DNA from: Halopseudomonas salina
GTDB lineage: Bacteria; Pseudomonadota; Gammaproteobacteria; Pseudomonadales; Pseudomonadaceae
Assembly: GCF_008641105.1 (NCBI RefSeq)
Contig: NZ_VTTI01000007.1
Coordinates: 62,001-126,000 of the forward strand
DNA: 64,000 bases
Direction of reading: 5' to 3'
In this document: positions 1 to 8,735 of the stretch, in pieces
Layout of the letters: the number at the start of each line of letters is the position of its first letter
Position numbering within the stretch: the stretch's first letter is position 1
Notes under the pieces: model-generated
Seen by the model: the letters and a program-made list of their open reading frames with translations, nothing else
Told to the model about the DNA's origin: nothing
Database searches by the model: none
Position numbers and translations under genes: made by a program

Positions 1-1370
1 CGGATACCCGAGGAGCGCAGGGCTGCCGGGGTAAACTGGTTGTAGCTTGGCTCGAAGTCGAACTGCGGTGCAGAGACTTCTTCGGTGTACATGCCCAGGG
101 CAATGTAACGACCGGCCAACAGGTCATACAGGGTCTCGATGGAGTAACCCGGGATCTTCTCTACGTAGTTGAAGGCGATGTGACCTTCACCAACGCGCCA
201 GAGAGTACCACGACCATCGTAGTGGTCAGCCAGGTTGATCTGCCAGGAATCCTCGTCCATGAAGAAGTTACGCTGGGCGTAGATGTGACGCTGACCAGCC
301 TTCACGTTGCCCTGAACTTCCCACACGCGGTGCAGCTCGAAGCGTGTGTGCTCGGGGTTGATGTGACCGGCTTTCAGTACGTCGTCATACTTCACTTCGC
401 GCTGGGTCATCTTGTAGCTGTTGTACGGAACGTAGATTTCCTTCTTGCCAATCATCTTCCAGTCATAACGATCAGGTGCACCGTTATACATGGCGAAGTT
501 GTCAGAAGTACGCATGCCGTCCGATGCAGTACCCGGGCCGTCATAAGCTACCTGAGGTGCGCGACGTACGCGACGCTGGCCGGCGTTGTAAACCCACGCC
601 ATGCGTGGCTCTTTCAACTGGTCCAGGGTGTCGTGTACCAGCAGTACGTTACCTGCCAGACGCGAAGGCGCGTTTACACGCTGCTTGAAGAACAGCAGGG
701 TGTTAGGAATGGTCGACTCGTCGACGTCATCCATCAGCTGCGGGTAACCCACTTCCTCTTCGAGCTTGATGAGGGTGTAGGAACCGTTGGTCTGCGGCAT
801 GGCCTGCATGTACCAGCGCTTGATGTTCACGCGGTAGCGGGTGTTGTGGTTCCAGACGACTTCCGCACCCGATTTTGGAATCGGGAAGGCAAAGGTGCCG
901 TGGGAGAAGTTGTCCAGACCATCACCACCGTTTACCAGCTTGGCTTGACCGGCGGTCTGCTTGACCTGGTCATACACAGCTTGTGGGTAACCGACCGAGC
1001 GATGCGATTTGTAGACCGGCATCTGGTACGTCTCGGGGTAACGCTCGAACATGGCGACCTGGCCAGGAGTCAGGTTTTCGCTGTACTGCTGGTAGTTCTG
1101 AGCAGTAATCACGAACTCTGGCTGCTCGTCGGCAAAGGGGTTGGACTGGAAGTTGTCGCCAATCATCTTGCCTGCGTCTGGACCCAGACCACCAGTCCAC
1201 TCGGGAATGGTGCCTGCAGCGTTACCGGCTTTTTCTGCACCGATAGGCGTCAGGTTATTACCCAGCTGATTGATTTCGTCCTGCGTCAGGCTCTGGGCCA
1301 TGACGCTGGATGCCAGGAGGCTTAAAGCCAGACCACCAGCACCCAGTAGGGTTTTTTGCATCTGCATCAT
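1..1370 (-). CDS. DUF1329 envelope protein (C-terminal end just outside window)
   Basis: The reading frame is open from an ATG at 1370 to the window edge, giving 456 codons. The visible C-terminus (FTPAALRSSGI) resembles the usual end of the family, so only a few codons should be missing. An N-terminal signal peptide of about 25 residues ends in SVMA. A GAGGA motif 8 nt upstream supports the double ATG at 1370/1367. The sequence matches DUF1329, exported proteins related in fold to lipoprotein carriers. They are nearly always encoded beside DUF1302, here 24 bp upstream on the same strand, so the two form an operon. In other bacteria such pairs accompany RND/MMPL exporters and genes for hydrophobic substrates such as steroids or esters; the precise function is unknown. 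The family call is firm. Confidence 0.88.
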   Translation of the reverse strand, partial: MMQMQKTLLGAGGLALSLLASSVMAQSLTQDEINQLGNNLTPIGAEKAGNAAGTIPEWTGGLGPDAGKMIGDNFQSNPFADEQPEFVITAQNYQQYSENLTPGQVAMFERYPETYQMPVYKSHRSVGYPQAVYDQVKQTAGQAKLVNGGDGLDNFSHGTFAFPIPKSGAEVVWNHNTRYRVNIKRWYMQAMPQTNGSYTLIKLEEEVGYPQLMDDVDESTIPNTLLFFKQRVNAPSRLAGNVLLVHDTLDQLKEPRMAWVYNAGQRRVRRAPQVAYDGPGTASDGMRTSDNFAMYNGAPDRYDWKMIGKKEIYVPYNSYKMTQREVKYDDVLKAGHINPEHTRFELHRVWEVQGNVKAGQRHIYAQRNFFMDEDSWQINLADHYDGRGTLWRVGEGHIAFNYVEKIPGYSIETLYDLLAGRYIALGMYTEEVSAPQFDFEPSYNQFTPAALRSSGI

Positions 1371-1394
1371 TATTTTTATCCTCAGTTGCCTGTC

Positions 1395-3338
1395 TTAGAA
1401 ATTCACACTGACACTGGCGGATGCGAAGTCGCGATCCACGTTGGTGTTGTATTTGCCATCAAAGAAATCGGTGTAGCTAAGGCTGGCAGTGTACTTGTTA
1501 GCATAATCGAAGTTCAGACCGAGGCTGACAGCCTTGGCGCCTTCAGTGAAGTTTGGACCGTAACCCTCAATATCATGCGACCAGGTCAGGCTCGGGCTTA
1601 CGTTCACGCCTGCGAAAACGTTGGAGTAGTCCAGAGCAGCGCGTGCGCGGTAGCCATAGGACCAGTCAGTGTAAAAGCCATCGTTCTCACACCAGCTGTT
1701 CTGAAAGCCTTCCGAGCCATCATTGCCGGTTTGAGACGCACAGGTGCCTGCAGCCAAGGGTAATCCGTTAGCACCAACTTCGCCTGCTTGATACGGGCTT
1801 TGGCCGAACAGTGAATCACGACCATAACGAGTGTCGCCAAGACCGCCAATATAGTTCACGCCGGCTTCACCAACCAGAGAGAGGCGGCTTGCACCGAGCA
1901 CTCGCTCAATAAAGTGAATGGCTGTAACTTGAGCCTGGTAGAACTCTTTGCGGTCATAGCCTTTCAGGTAATCGCCTGGGGCGAGCTGACCAGCCAGATC
2001 ACGGTGAGTGTTATCCTGACCAAGACTTAGAGCAGTACGGCTCATATCACCAGTATTGATCTGCATAGGCATGTTGGGACGATAGCTGAACTCGCCACCG
2101 ACAGAAGCTGGGCCGACCATGGTCTGGAAGCTTACGCCGTACAGGCGGATATCTTCTGGGTACTCGAAGAAATACCCTGCGGCGCCAGGTGTGCCGTCAA
2201 TACCAGCAATGGTTCCGGCTTGGAGTAGAGCCAATTGAGCGTTAAGTGCGTTCTGCAGTGCAGCGATAGTCGCCGCCGGTGCTCCGTCAGCAACTGCTTG
2301 CTGCAATTGACCACCGATGGCAGCAGCTGTACCGCCGGGAACCAGACGATTACCTACGGTATTGCTGTAGAAAGGTGTACGGCTGTGATAATTCATCGCG
2401 TAAAAGCCGAATTCGGTGTCATTCAGCTCTTGAGCAAAGTAGCGAAAGGCAACACCGAATTGACCATCATCACTCGCGTCACGATCTTTCTCTGACCTGG
2501 AGATGATTGCCGAACCAGTGGTGTTATTACCCTGAGGATAGTCTGGCCCGTTTACGACCAAACGATCGTTACAGCCGGTAGCCAGGGTATCGGAACCAAA
2601 AAAGGTACCGCAGTTATCGATAGCGAAAGGTGCCCATTTGAGCTGGTAGAATGCTTCCATGGACAGGTTGTCGGTCAGACCCTGGGAGACGTACAACATC
2701 TCGACAGGCAACAGACCTTCCTTAATTTCCGCGCCTGGGCGACGGAAAGCGGCGACGTCAACAGGGTTGATCGAGTTGATCGAGTTCTGGATAAAAGTAC
2801 TTTCACCCCAGCTCACAACCTGGCGACCCAGACGTACGTTACCTGGGTTATTGCCAATAGCGTAATTGTGGTAAACGAAAGCGTCGAGCAATGCTACGCC
2901 AGCACCTTTGACCAATGGTGGGCGACCATCATCCTGAATATCGTAAAAATCCTGGCTGCCGTCTTTGGTTTCAAAGTCGTACCAGTACTTGCCACGGAAG
3001 AACGCGCCGGAATCACCATAGGTGAAGCCCAGATCATGTACGCCTCGGAAGATCTTGGAGAAGAAATCACCAGACTCGTAGTTGAGGCGGCCGTCATCAG
3101 ATGTACGTGCTACGGCCTTACCGTCCTGATCCACACCATCTACAGTGGTAGCATTGTGAATAAAGCGCTTGTCGGCGTCGGTAGTCGACATGCTGGCGCC
3201 GAGGGACAGTTGCGAGTCGAACTGAGCGCGAACTTCACCGATGTTGAAAGTAACTGCGTTAGCTGAACCGGTAAAACTGGCCAGACCGATTGCCAGTGGC
3301 AAGGCCGCGAGCGACCAAGCATGCATTTTTTTTGTCAT
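1395..3338 (-). CDS. DUF1302 outer-membrane protein
   Basis: This protein of 647 aa starts at MTKKMHAWSL, where GGAG lies 7 nt upstream; an in-frame ATG at 3362 has no comparable ribosome binding site. A signal peptide ends near residue 28 (SANA). The mature part is rich in Tyr, Gly, Asn and alternating hydrophobic residues and ends in Phe (SVSVNF), as beta-barrel outer-membrane proteins do. The sequence matches DUF1302, partner of the DUF1329 gene just downstream. Pairs of this kind are thought to act at the outer membrane in transport of hydrophobic molecules, but the substrate is not established. An AraC-type regulator is divergent and is the probable controller. Confidence 0.88.
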   Translation of the reverse strand: MTKKMHAWSLAALPLAIGLASFTGSANAVTFNIGEVRAQFDSQLSLGASMSTTDADKRFIHNATTVDGVDQDGKAVARTSDDGRLNYESGDFFSKIFRGVHDLGFTYGDSGAFFRGKYWYDFETKDGSQDFYDIQDDGRPPLVKGAGVALLDAFVYHNYAIGNNPGNVRLGRQVVSWGESTFIQNSINSINPVDVAAFRRPGAEIKEGLLPVEMLYVSQGLTDNLSMEAFYQLKWAPFAIDNCGTFFGSDTLATGCNDRLVVNGPDYPQGNNTTGSAIISRSEKDRDASDDGQFGVAFRYFAQELNDTEFGFYAMNYHSRTPFYSNTVGNRLVPGGTAAAIGGQLQQAVADGAPAATIAALQNALNAQLALLQAGTIAGIDGTPGAAGYFFEYPEDIRLYGVSFQTMVGPASVGGEFSYRPNMPMQINTGDMSRTALSLGQDNTHRDLAGQLAPGDYLKGYDRKEFYQAQVTAIHFIERVLGASRLSLVGEAGVNYIGGLGDTRYGRDSLFGQSPYQAGEVGANGLPLAAGTCASQTGNDGSEGFQNSWCENDGFYTDWSYGYRARAALDYSNVFAGVNVSPSLTWSHDIEGYGPNFTEGAKAVSLGLNFDYANKYTASLSYTDFFDGKYNTNVDRDFASASVSVNF

Positions 3339-3821
3339 TGTGCTGCTCCGTTTGGGTGACATGAACCTGTGTATCTGAAGACACGTTCAGGACAGAGGCA
3401 GTCTGGCATGCACTCCCCGTCGAAGACTTGACTTTGCAGGCCAATTTAATTGACTCTGCCGGCCATTCAGCTGATGAATCAGAATTAAATCTGTGCTTTC
3501 ATGGATTGACACCTGAGGTCATTGAGTGGCGGATGCAGCATACCGCTCTGTACGGTGCCGGACCTCGACGAGCCTTCTGGGCCGGGTGTTTCGAAAGGTA
3601 ACACCTTGCGCAATCAAAGGGCAGCACCCTTTTAAAGTAGCATGCTCCAAGGGTCACCCGAATGGGTTAGAGGATCGAAACAACGATCTGCAAAATCAGC
3701 ACTAGCCGTTCCGCCAAGCGGAATGCGATTTCGTATAATCTACAGGGATAATCTCGACTGTATTACTGCGCGCACCACAGCTTTTTGTTTTAGACCTTGG
3801 ATCATCCATCGGGAACCAGAC
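3339..3821. promoter_or_regulatory. Divergent promoter region between DUF1302 and araC-type gene
   Basis: This 483-bp non-coding stretch must carry the promoters of the DUF1302-DUF1329 operon (leftward) and of the AraC-type gene (rightward). It is visibly more AT-rich than its flanks between about 3440 and 3500. I could not define a convincing operator or -10/-35 pair by eye. An in-frame extension of the regulator back to 3642 is possible but has no ribosome binding site. Confidence 0.45.
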
Positions 3822-4874
3822 ATGTTGGATAGCTCGAACTCACAGACAGGAACAAGAACAGGGGAACGGGCGCTTTGGGTTCCATTGATCAACCAGGCCC
3901 TGCGTCAATACGAATGTTCCCTTGCCGATTCAAGTGTGGTGCAGAGCCTGTTCGGGGGCATGCCGCCCTCCTCCGGCTTTATCGATCAGGCTTCCTGCTC
4001 GCTGCTGTGGGCAGAGGCCGCGCAACTGGCCGACGATCCCCTGTTTGGCATGCGCATCCACAGGCTGTTCAACCCTACCTCGCTTAATGCGATTGCCCTG
4101 ACCAGCCAGGCCAGCCCGACGCTGGGCACGGCCTTGACCAACCTGATCCGCTTCTTTCCGATCGCCAGTACCCAGGTGAAGCTGGAGACCCGCAAGGGTG
4201 AAGACGCCATGTTGATGGTATTGCGCGCCCAGGGCGAGCCCCATCAGCAGCACCTCGAGGCGCTGGTCGGCTACCTGTGCCATCTGGTGCACAAGCTCGA
4301 TCAGGACAACCTGGGATTGCTCAAGGGCGTGGCCCTGGCACGCAGCGATGCCGGCGAACTCGAGATGTGCGCGCGTCTGCTGGGCTGTCCGGTCAGCGCC
4401 AGCACCGAGGGTTGCTATCTGATGCTGGAGGAAACCCTGCTCGCCAAACCCCTGGCCAGCGCGGACTCCTTTCTGTTGCCGCGGTTTATCGAGGCCATGG
4501 AGGATCTGCTGGCCAATATGCCGAGCAATGACCTGGTTGAGCAGGTCAAGCGGCGTATTCAGGTGCTACTTGGGTCTGGGGATATGTCCGAGGAGCGGGT
4601 TGCGGTGCCGATGAATATCAGTCCGCGGCATTTGCGCCGTAAATTGAGCGCCGAGGGCACCTCTTACGAGCAGCTGGTGGATGAGGTGCGCAAGGAAGGG
4701 GCCATCCGGATGATCAGCCAGGGACAGTTGTCCCTGACCAGCATTGCCTATGAACTGGGCTTTCTGGACCCCAGCAGCTTTACCCGCGCATTTCGCCGCT
4801 GGACCGGCATGAGCCCCACGGCGTTCAGGTCAATGCAGCGCGGTGCCGACTCCCGACAACCCGCCGGGAACTGA
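3822..4874 (+). CDS. AraC-family transcriptional regulator
   Basis: This 350-aa protein fits the ArgR/OruR-like AraC subgroup of about 340 aa: an N-terminal Arabinose_bd-type effector domain and a C-terminal double helix-turn-helix over the last 100 residues (MNISPRHLRRKLSAEGTSYE, then ISQGQLSLTSIAYELGF and FTRAFRRWTGMSP). The frame stays open 60 codons upstream, but starting at 3822 (MLDSSNSQTG) gives the usual family length. It is divergent from the DUF1302/DUF1329 operon, a common arrangement in which the regulator activates the pair in response to a small hydrophobic inducer. The inducer cannot be read from the sequence. Confidence 0.85.
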   Translation: MLDSSNSQTGTRTGERALWVPLINQALRQYECSLADSSVVQSLFGGMPPSSGFIDQASCSLLWAEAAQLADDPLFGMRIHRLFNPTSLNAIALTSQASPTLGTALTNLIRFFPIASTQVKLETRKGEDAMLMVLRAQGEPHQQHLEALVGYLCHLVHKLDQDNLGLLKGVALARSDAGELEMCARLLGCPVSASTEGCYLMLEETLLAKPLASADSFLLPRFIEAMEDLLANMPSNDLVEQVKRRIQVLLGSGDMSEERVAVPMNISPRHLRRKLSAEGTSYEQLVDEVRKEGAIRMISQGQLSLTSIAYELGFLDPSSFTRAFRRWTGMSPTAFRSMQRGADSRQPAGN

Positions 4875-4898
4875 CAGCACCTGGCACCACCCGGCAGG

Positions 4899-5774
4899 TT
4901 ATTCAGGCTTGACGAACAACAGCGTCATACGGTCGCTTTCGCCGATTCCCATGTACTGAATCCGGTTCTCATTGCCCCCGCGCAGGGTGGGCGGCAGGCT
5001 CCAGACGCCATCAGGGTGGTCACCCATGTCCTGGGGGTTCTGGTTGATCGCGCTGCGCGACACCAGCTCGAAGCCCGCTTCCAGCGCCAGCTCGGTGACA
5101 AGTTCTTCCGACACGTATCCGGTATCGATCATCTCCTGCAGCTCGACACCCGGCCGCGCGCGATGCTCAACCAGGCCCATCATGCCGCCGGGCTTGAGTA
5201 CATCGAACATCTTGGCAAAGACCGTGCGGGTCTCGTCCATGCCGACGGCGAGCCAGTTGTGCACATTGCGAAAGGTCACCACACGGTCTGCAGTGCCCGA
5301 CTCGGCTATCGGGTTGTTCGGATCGTAGTCGAGGGTGGCCAGATCGACATTCTCGTAGACGTCGCGGCGGCTGAGCAGGCGCTCGTAGTCCGCGCGCGAT
5401 TCCTTGAAGAACTCAACATCGCTGTCTTCCGGGAAATGCGCTGCGATCAGTTTGCCTTCCTCATGCAGCAGAGGCGCGAGGATTTCGGTGTACCAGCCGC
5501 CGCCTGGCCATATCTCGACCACGGTGTGATCATCACGAATGCCGAAGAATTCCAGGGTCGGCTGCGGGTTGCGGTGGGCGTCGCGCATGATGTTGGAGAT
5601 TGAGCGTGTGGTGCTGCCCACCGCATCGCGTATGGCCGCGGTGTCTTCAAAACTCAGCACGGGTGGCTGGATGGTCGACAGCGGCGCGGCGCTGGTGGGC
5701 GGGGTCTGAGCCATCACCGGTGAGACCGCAGACATGCCGAACACACACACGGCTCCGATTAAAAAATGGCGCAT
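4899..5774 (-). CDS. Exported class I SAM-dependent methyltransferase-like protein (COG4798 type)
   Basis: This protein of 291 aa has a cleavable signal peptide (AVSPVMA, about 22 residues), so it is probably periplasmic, which is unusual for a SAM enzyme. The methyltransferase motif I is VEIWPGGGWYTEIL; later motifs include VVTFRNVHNW and LKPGGMMGLVEH. This is the COG4798 pattern of predicted methyltransferases. AGGAGA precedes the ATG at 5774. The gene is divergent from the radical SAM gene of the arsenosugar-like locus and shares its intergenic region. It lacks the conserved cysteines of the arsenite methyltransferase ArsM, so it should not be taken as ArsM. Substrate unknown. Confidence 0.8.
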   Translation of the reverse strand: MRHFLIGAVCVFGMSAVSPVMAQTPPTSAAPLSTIQPPVLSFEDTAAIRDAVGSTTRSISNIMRDAHRNPQPTLEFFGIRDDHTVVEIWPGGGWYTEILAPLLHEEGKLIAAHFPEDSDVEFFKESRADYERLLSRRDVYENVDLATLDYDPNNPIAESGTADRVVTFRNVHNWLAVGMDETRTVFAKMFDVLKPGGMMGLVEHRARPGVELQEMIDTGYVSEELVTELALEAGFELVSRSAINQNPQDMGDHPDGVWSLPPTLRGGNENRIQYMGIGESDRMTLLFVKPE

Positions 5775-5784
5775 TGTCTTCTCC

Positions 5785-5878
5785 TGACTGGTTACTTGTT
5801 ACATCCAGCCTAACAGTTGGATACACAAGGTTCATGTTTGCCATGGGTTTTTTGCTACCAAGCTGTAACAATCAGTCA
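5785..5878. promoter_or_regulatory. Divergent promoter with widely spaced inverted repeat
   Basis: Between the methyltransferase and radical SAM genes, TGACTGGTTACTTGTTACA (5785-5803) is mirrored by TGTAACAATCAGTCA (5864-5878). The reverse complement of the second is TGACTGATTGTTACA, matching the first apart from a 4-nt indel and minor changes. The two arms lie 60 bp apart and flank an AT-rich core, a geometry typical of two operator half-regions for one regulator acting on both genes. The regulator is not identified. Confidence 0.4.
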
Positions 5879-5931
5879 CCTGTTGAATCAAAAAAGTGAC
5901 CACCCTGGCGATTCAGTGGCAACTCACTCAA

Positions 5932-6906
5932 ATGGAGCATCCTGTGCGCGACACGCTACCGCTTCTGGACAATCTATCGTTCCCGGCGATTGCCCGTTCC
6001 AGCCTGCAGACGCTGCAGGTGAATCTGACGTACACCTGCAATCAACGTTGCCTGCATTGCCACGTGAACGCCGGCCCGACACGCACCGAAGCGATGAGCG
6101 ATCAGGTGCTGGCTACCCTGTATGACGTTATCGACGCCCATTCGGTTCAAATACTGGACCTCACCGGCGGTGCGCCGGAGATGCATCCGCGGTTTCGCGA
6201 GATAGTCGCCCATGCCCGTCGGGAGGGTTTGCAGGTTATCGACCGCTGTAATCTGACCATTCTGACCGAGCCAGGTTACGAAGGTTTGGCAGAGTTTCTG
6301 GCCGAGCAGCAGGTGATCGTCTCCGCTTCCCTGCCCTGCTATTCCCGCGACAACGTTGACAAGCAGCGTGGCGATGGTGTGTTCGAGCGCAGTATTCAGG
6401 GTCTGCAGATGCTCAACGCTTTGGGTTACGGCCAGCCGGACAGCGATCTGCAGCTAAATCTTGTCTACAACCCCCAGGGCCCCAGCCTGCCACCACCCCA
6501 GGCAGCTCTGCAGGCGGACTATAAAAGCCATCTGCTGGAAGACTTCGGCATCGTGTTCGACCAGCTGCACACCATTACCAATCAGCCGATCGCACGCTTT
6601 GGCAGCACCCTGGTCAGTAAAGGCCAGTTCAACGACTACATGCAGCTGCTGCGTGACAACTTCAGTGAACAGAACATGGCGGGGTTGATGTGCCGCACGA
6701 TGGTCAGTGTGGATTGGCAGGGCTATCTGTATGACTGCGATTTCAACCAGATGCTGGATCTACCCATGAATCTGCTCGCCCGGGACCGCAGCCATCTGAG
6801 CGATTTGCTGGGCAGTAATGTGGAGAACAACCCCATAGTGACCCGCGACCATTGTTTTGCCTGTACCGCCGGGCAAGGGTCCAGTTGTGGTGGGGCGTTG
6901 GGGTAG
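5932..6906 (+). CDS. arsS: Radical SAM protein, ArsS type (arsenosugar biosynthesis)
   Basis: This protein of 324 aa carries the radical SAM iron-sulfur motif CNQRCLHC (Cys36, Cys40, Cys43 from the chosen start). Its C-terminal DUF3641-type domain ends in CFACTAGQGSSCGGALG, the cysteine-rich tail of the ArsS family. ArsS is thought to add a 5'-deoxyadenosyl group to methylated arsenic on the way to arsenosugars. I chose the ATG at 5932 because homologues begin near RDTLPLL; a GTG at 5896 would add 12 residues. The glycosyltransferases at 12978 and 13957 belong to families tied to the same pathway. No ArsM gene is in the window. The family call is strong; arsenic as the true substrate here is inference. 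Confidence 0.88.
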   Translation: MEHPVRDTLPLLDNLSFPAIARSSLQTLQVNLTYTCNQRCLHCHVNAGPTRTEAMSDQVLATLYDVIDAHSVQILDLTGGAPEMHPRFREIVAHARREGLQVIDRCNLTILTEPGYEGLAEFLAEQQVIVSASLPCYSRDNVDKQRGDGVFERSIQGLQMLNALGYGQPDSDLQLNLVYNPQGPSLPPPQAALQADYKSHLLEDFGIVFDQLHTITNQPIARFGSTLVSKGQFNDYMQLLRDNFSEQNMAGLMCRTMVSVDWQGYLYDCDFNQMLDLPMNLLARDRSHLSDLLGSNVENNPIVTRDHCFACTAGQGSSCGGALG

Positions 6907-6917
6907 GTTTCGGAGTG

Positions 6918-7302
6918 GGTTTCCGGGAGTGTCGAGTTCCATCTCGACCAGCGGTGTGGCTGCTACCACTCTGCCGAGGTGGAACTCGGCCATTCCCGGG
7001 GGTGGGCTTCCGGGAGTGTCGAGTTCCATCTCGACCAAGGGTGTAGCTGCTACTACCCTGCCGAGGTGGAACTCGGCCATTCCCGGGGGTGGGCTTCTGG
7101 GAGTGTCGAGTTCCATCTCGACCAAGGGTGCGGCTGCTACTACCCTGCCGAGCTGGAACTCGGCCATTCCCAGGGGTGGGCTTCTGGGAGTGTCGAGCTC
7201 CATCTCGACCAAGGGTGTGGCTGGGACCACTCTGCCGAGCTGGAACTCGGCCATTCCCAGGGGTGGGCTTCTGGGAGTGTCGAGTTCCATCTCGACGGGT
7301 TT
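6918..7302. repeat. 87-bp tandem array of alternating hairpins (array 1)
   Basis: Hairpin A, GTCGAGTTCCATCTCGAC, starts at 6931, 7018, 7105, 7192 (one base changed) and 7279, an exact 87-bp period. Between them lie four copies of hairpin B, GCCGAGGTGGAACTCGGC or GCCGAGCTGGAACTCGGC. B is nearly the reverse complement of A, so one 18-bp motif alternates in orientation. CATTCCCGG and CCGGGAGTG form a further inverted pair in each unit. The array fills the gap between the radical SAM stop and the symporter start. Because 87 is divisible by 3, long spurious reading frames run through it on both strands. A second array of the same motifs lies at 37601-38020. Confidence 0.92.
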
Positions 7303-7340
7303 GAGTTTGACCGTAACAACAACTTGACGATGGAAGCAGC

Positions 7341-8735
7341 ATGCAATTGACCAGCTGGGTGGGCGTGTTTTTTTGGGGATTTCTGGTGGTGTACGGGGCG
7401 ATGATGTATTGGTTGTCGCCCCGCACCGTGACCCTTGGCGGTTTTTTCAATGGTGAAGACAGCGCTGGCCGCAAGGCGTCCCCTTTTCTGTTGACCACCA
7501 GCATCTTTATCAGCTGGATTTTCGCCAAATCGGTCACCAACGCCGCTAACCTGGGCGCCGAGTTCGGCCTGGTCGGCGGTCTGGCATATGCCACTTACTG
7601 GCTCTCCATTCCTCTGTGCGGACTGGTCATCTACCGCTTGCGCCGCCACTTTGGCGCGACCGGCATGGTGCAGTTTCTGACCTCCCACTATGGCCGGGCC
7701 GCGGCGTTGGCCTTTACCGCCGCCATCCTGATCCGCCTGTTCAACGAAGTGTGGAGCAACACGGCCGTGGTCGGTGGTTACTACGGTGAAAGTGGCAGCA
7801 TCGAATTTATCGGCGCGGCCCTACTGTTTACCGCCGTCACACTGGCCTACAGCCTGCGCGGCGGGCTGCGCAGCTCCATTCTCACTGACGCGGCCCAGGC
7901 GGCCATCTTTGTGGTGGCTCTGGTCGCCGTGCTGGGCCTGGTCCTGCCGCAACACTCCCCAGCCGAACTAGCCAGCACCAGCAACTGGGCTTTGAACGCC
8001 GGCGTGGATCTGCTGCTGGTTGCCTGTCTGCAACTGGTCAGCTATCCCTTCCATGATCCGGTGCTGACCGACCGCGGTTTTATCAGCGAAGAAAAGAGCA
8101 TGCTCAAGGCCTTCGGTGTGGCCGGTGTGCTGGGGTTCTTTGCGATTCTGGCCTTCAGTCTGATTGGTGTGCATGCCGACCTTGTAGGCATGGCGGCATC
8201 AGGTAACGTCCCGGCTGACCTGGCCCGCGCAATGGGCTTGGCTGCCCTGGTAGTGATGACCATTGTGATGATCTCTGCTGCCGGCTCGACCCTGGACTCG
8301 ACGTTTTCCAGCCTGGCCAAACTGGTCGGCCGAGAACTCCCTGCGCTGGCTGGCAAGGATCTGGGCCGCAAGGCACTGGGAGTGGGCATGAGCACCATGG
8401 TGCTCTTTGCCCTGTTCGGCAATCTGCCGATGCTGGCCGGTACCGATATTCTCAAGGCGACGACCATCAGCGGGACCATGGTGATGGGACTGGCGCCAGT
8501 GTTTGTGCTGCACGGCTTTGTCACGCCAACCCGGGCGGGCTTTCACCTGAGTTTTTGGGCGGGCCTGGCACTGGGCATTGCCCTGACCATCGGCTGGATA
8601 CCCGCGAGCTGGGCGATTGGCGATGGCAAATATGCGCTACTGTTGGGCACCAACCTGTACGGCCTGTTGCTGTGCACTGCGCTCTATCTGATTCCCGGCT
8701 GGCTACAGCGCCCGGCTGTTGGGAGCGCCGCATGA
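7341..8735 (+). CDS. Sodium:solute symporter (SSS family)
   Basis: This 464-aa inner-membrane protein has about 12-13 hydrophobic segments and fits the sodium:solute symporter (proline/pantothenate permease) family: Na-site-like stretches around SIFISWIFAKSVTNAANLGAE and TLAYSLRGGLRSSILTDAAQ, and the late AAGSTLDSTFSSLAKL segment. GGAAG precedes the ATG. Its stop overlaps the start of the next gene by 4 bp (ATGA), so the two are translationally coupled. The place behind the ArsS-type gene suggests uptake or release of a pathway substrate or product, but the transported compound cannot be deduced. Confidence 0.82.
   Translation: MQLTSWVGVFFWGFLVVYGAMMYWLSPRTVTLGGFFNGEDSAGRKASPFLLTTSIFISWIFAKSVTNAANLGAEFGLVGGLAYATYWLSIPLCGLVIYRLRRHFGATGMVQFLTSHYGRAAALAFTAAILIRLFNEVWSNTAVVGGYYGESGSIEFIGAALLFTAVTLAYSLRGGLRSSILTDAAQAAIFVVALVAVLGLVLPQHSPAELASTSNWALNAGVDLLLVACLQLVSYPFHDPVLTDRGFISEEKSMLKAFGVAGVLGFFAILAFSLIGVHADLVGMAASGNVPADLARAMGLAALVVMTIVMISAAGSTLDSTFSSLAKLVGRELPALAGKDLGRKALGVGMSTMVLFALFGNLPMLAGTDILKATTISGTMVMGLAPVFVLHGFVTPTRAGFHLSFWAGLALGIALTIGWIPASWAIGDGKYALLLGTNLYGLLLCTALYLIPGWLQRPAVGSAA

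Noticed and set aside
180..1325. 381-codon plus-strand frame at the window start
   Set aside because: It is antisense to the DUF1329 gene, which has a signal peptide, ribosome binding site and family sequence.
6931..7296. Possible CRISPR array
   Set aside because: The 87-bp units are nearly identical along their whole length, with no unique spacers and no cas genes nearby.
6743..7688. Long overlapping frames on both strands with repeated peptide units
   Set aside because: They are produced by the 87-bp hairpin array, whose period is a multiple of 3; no family signature or start context supports a protein.
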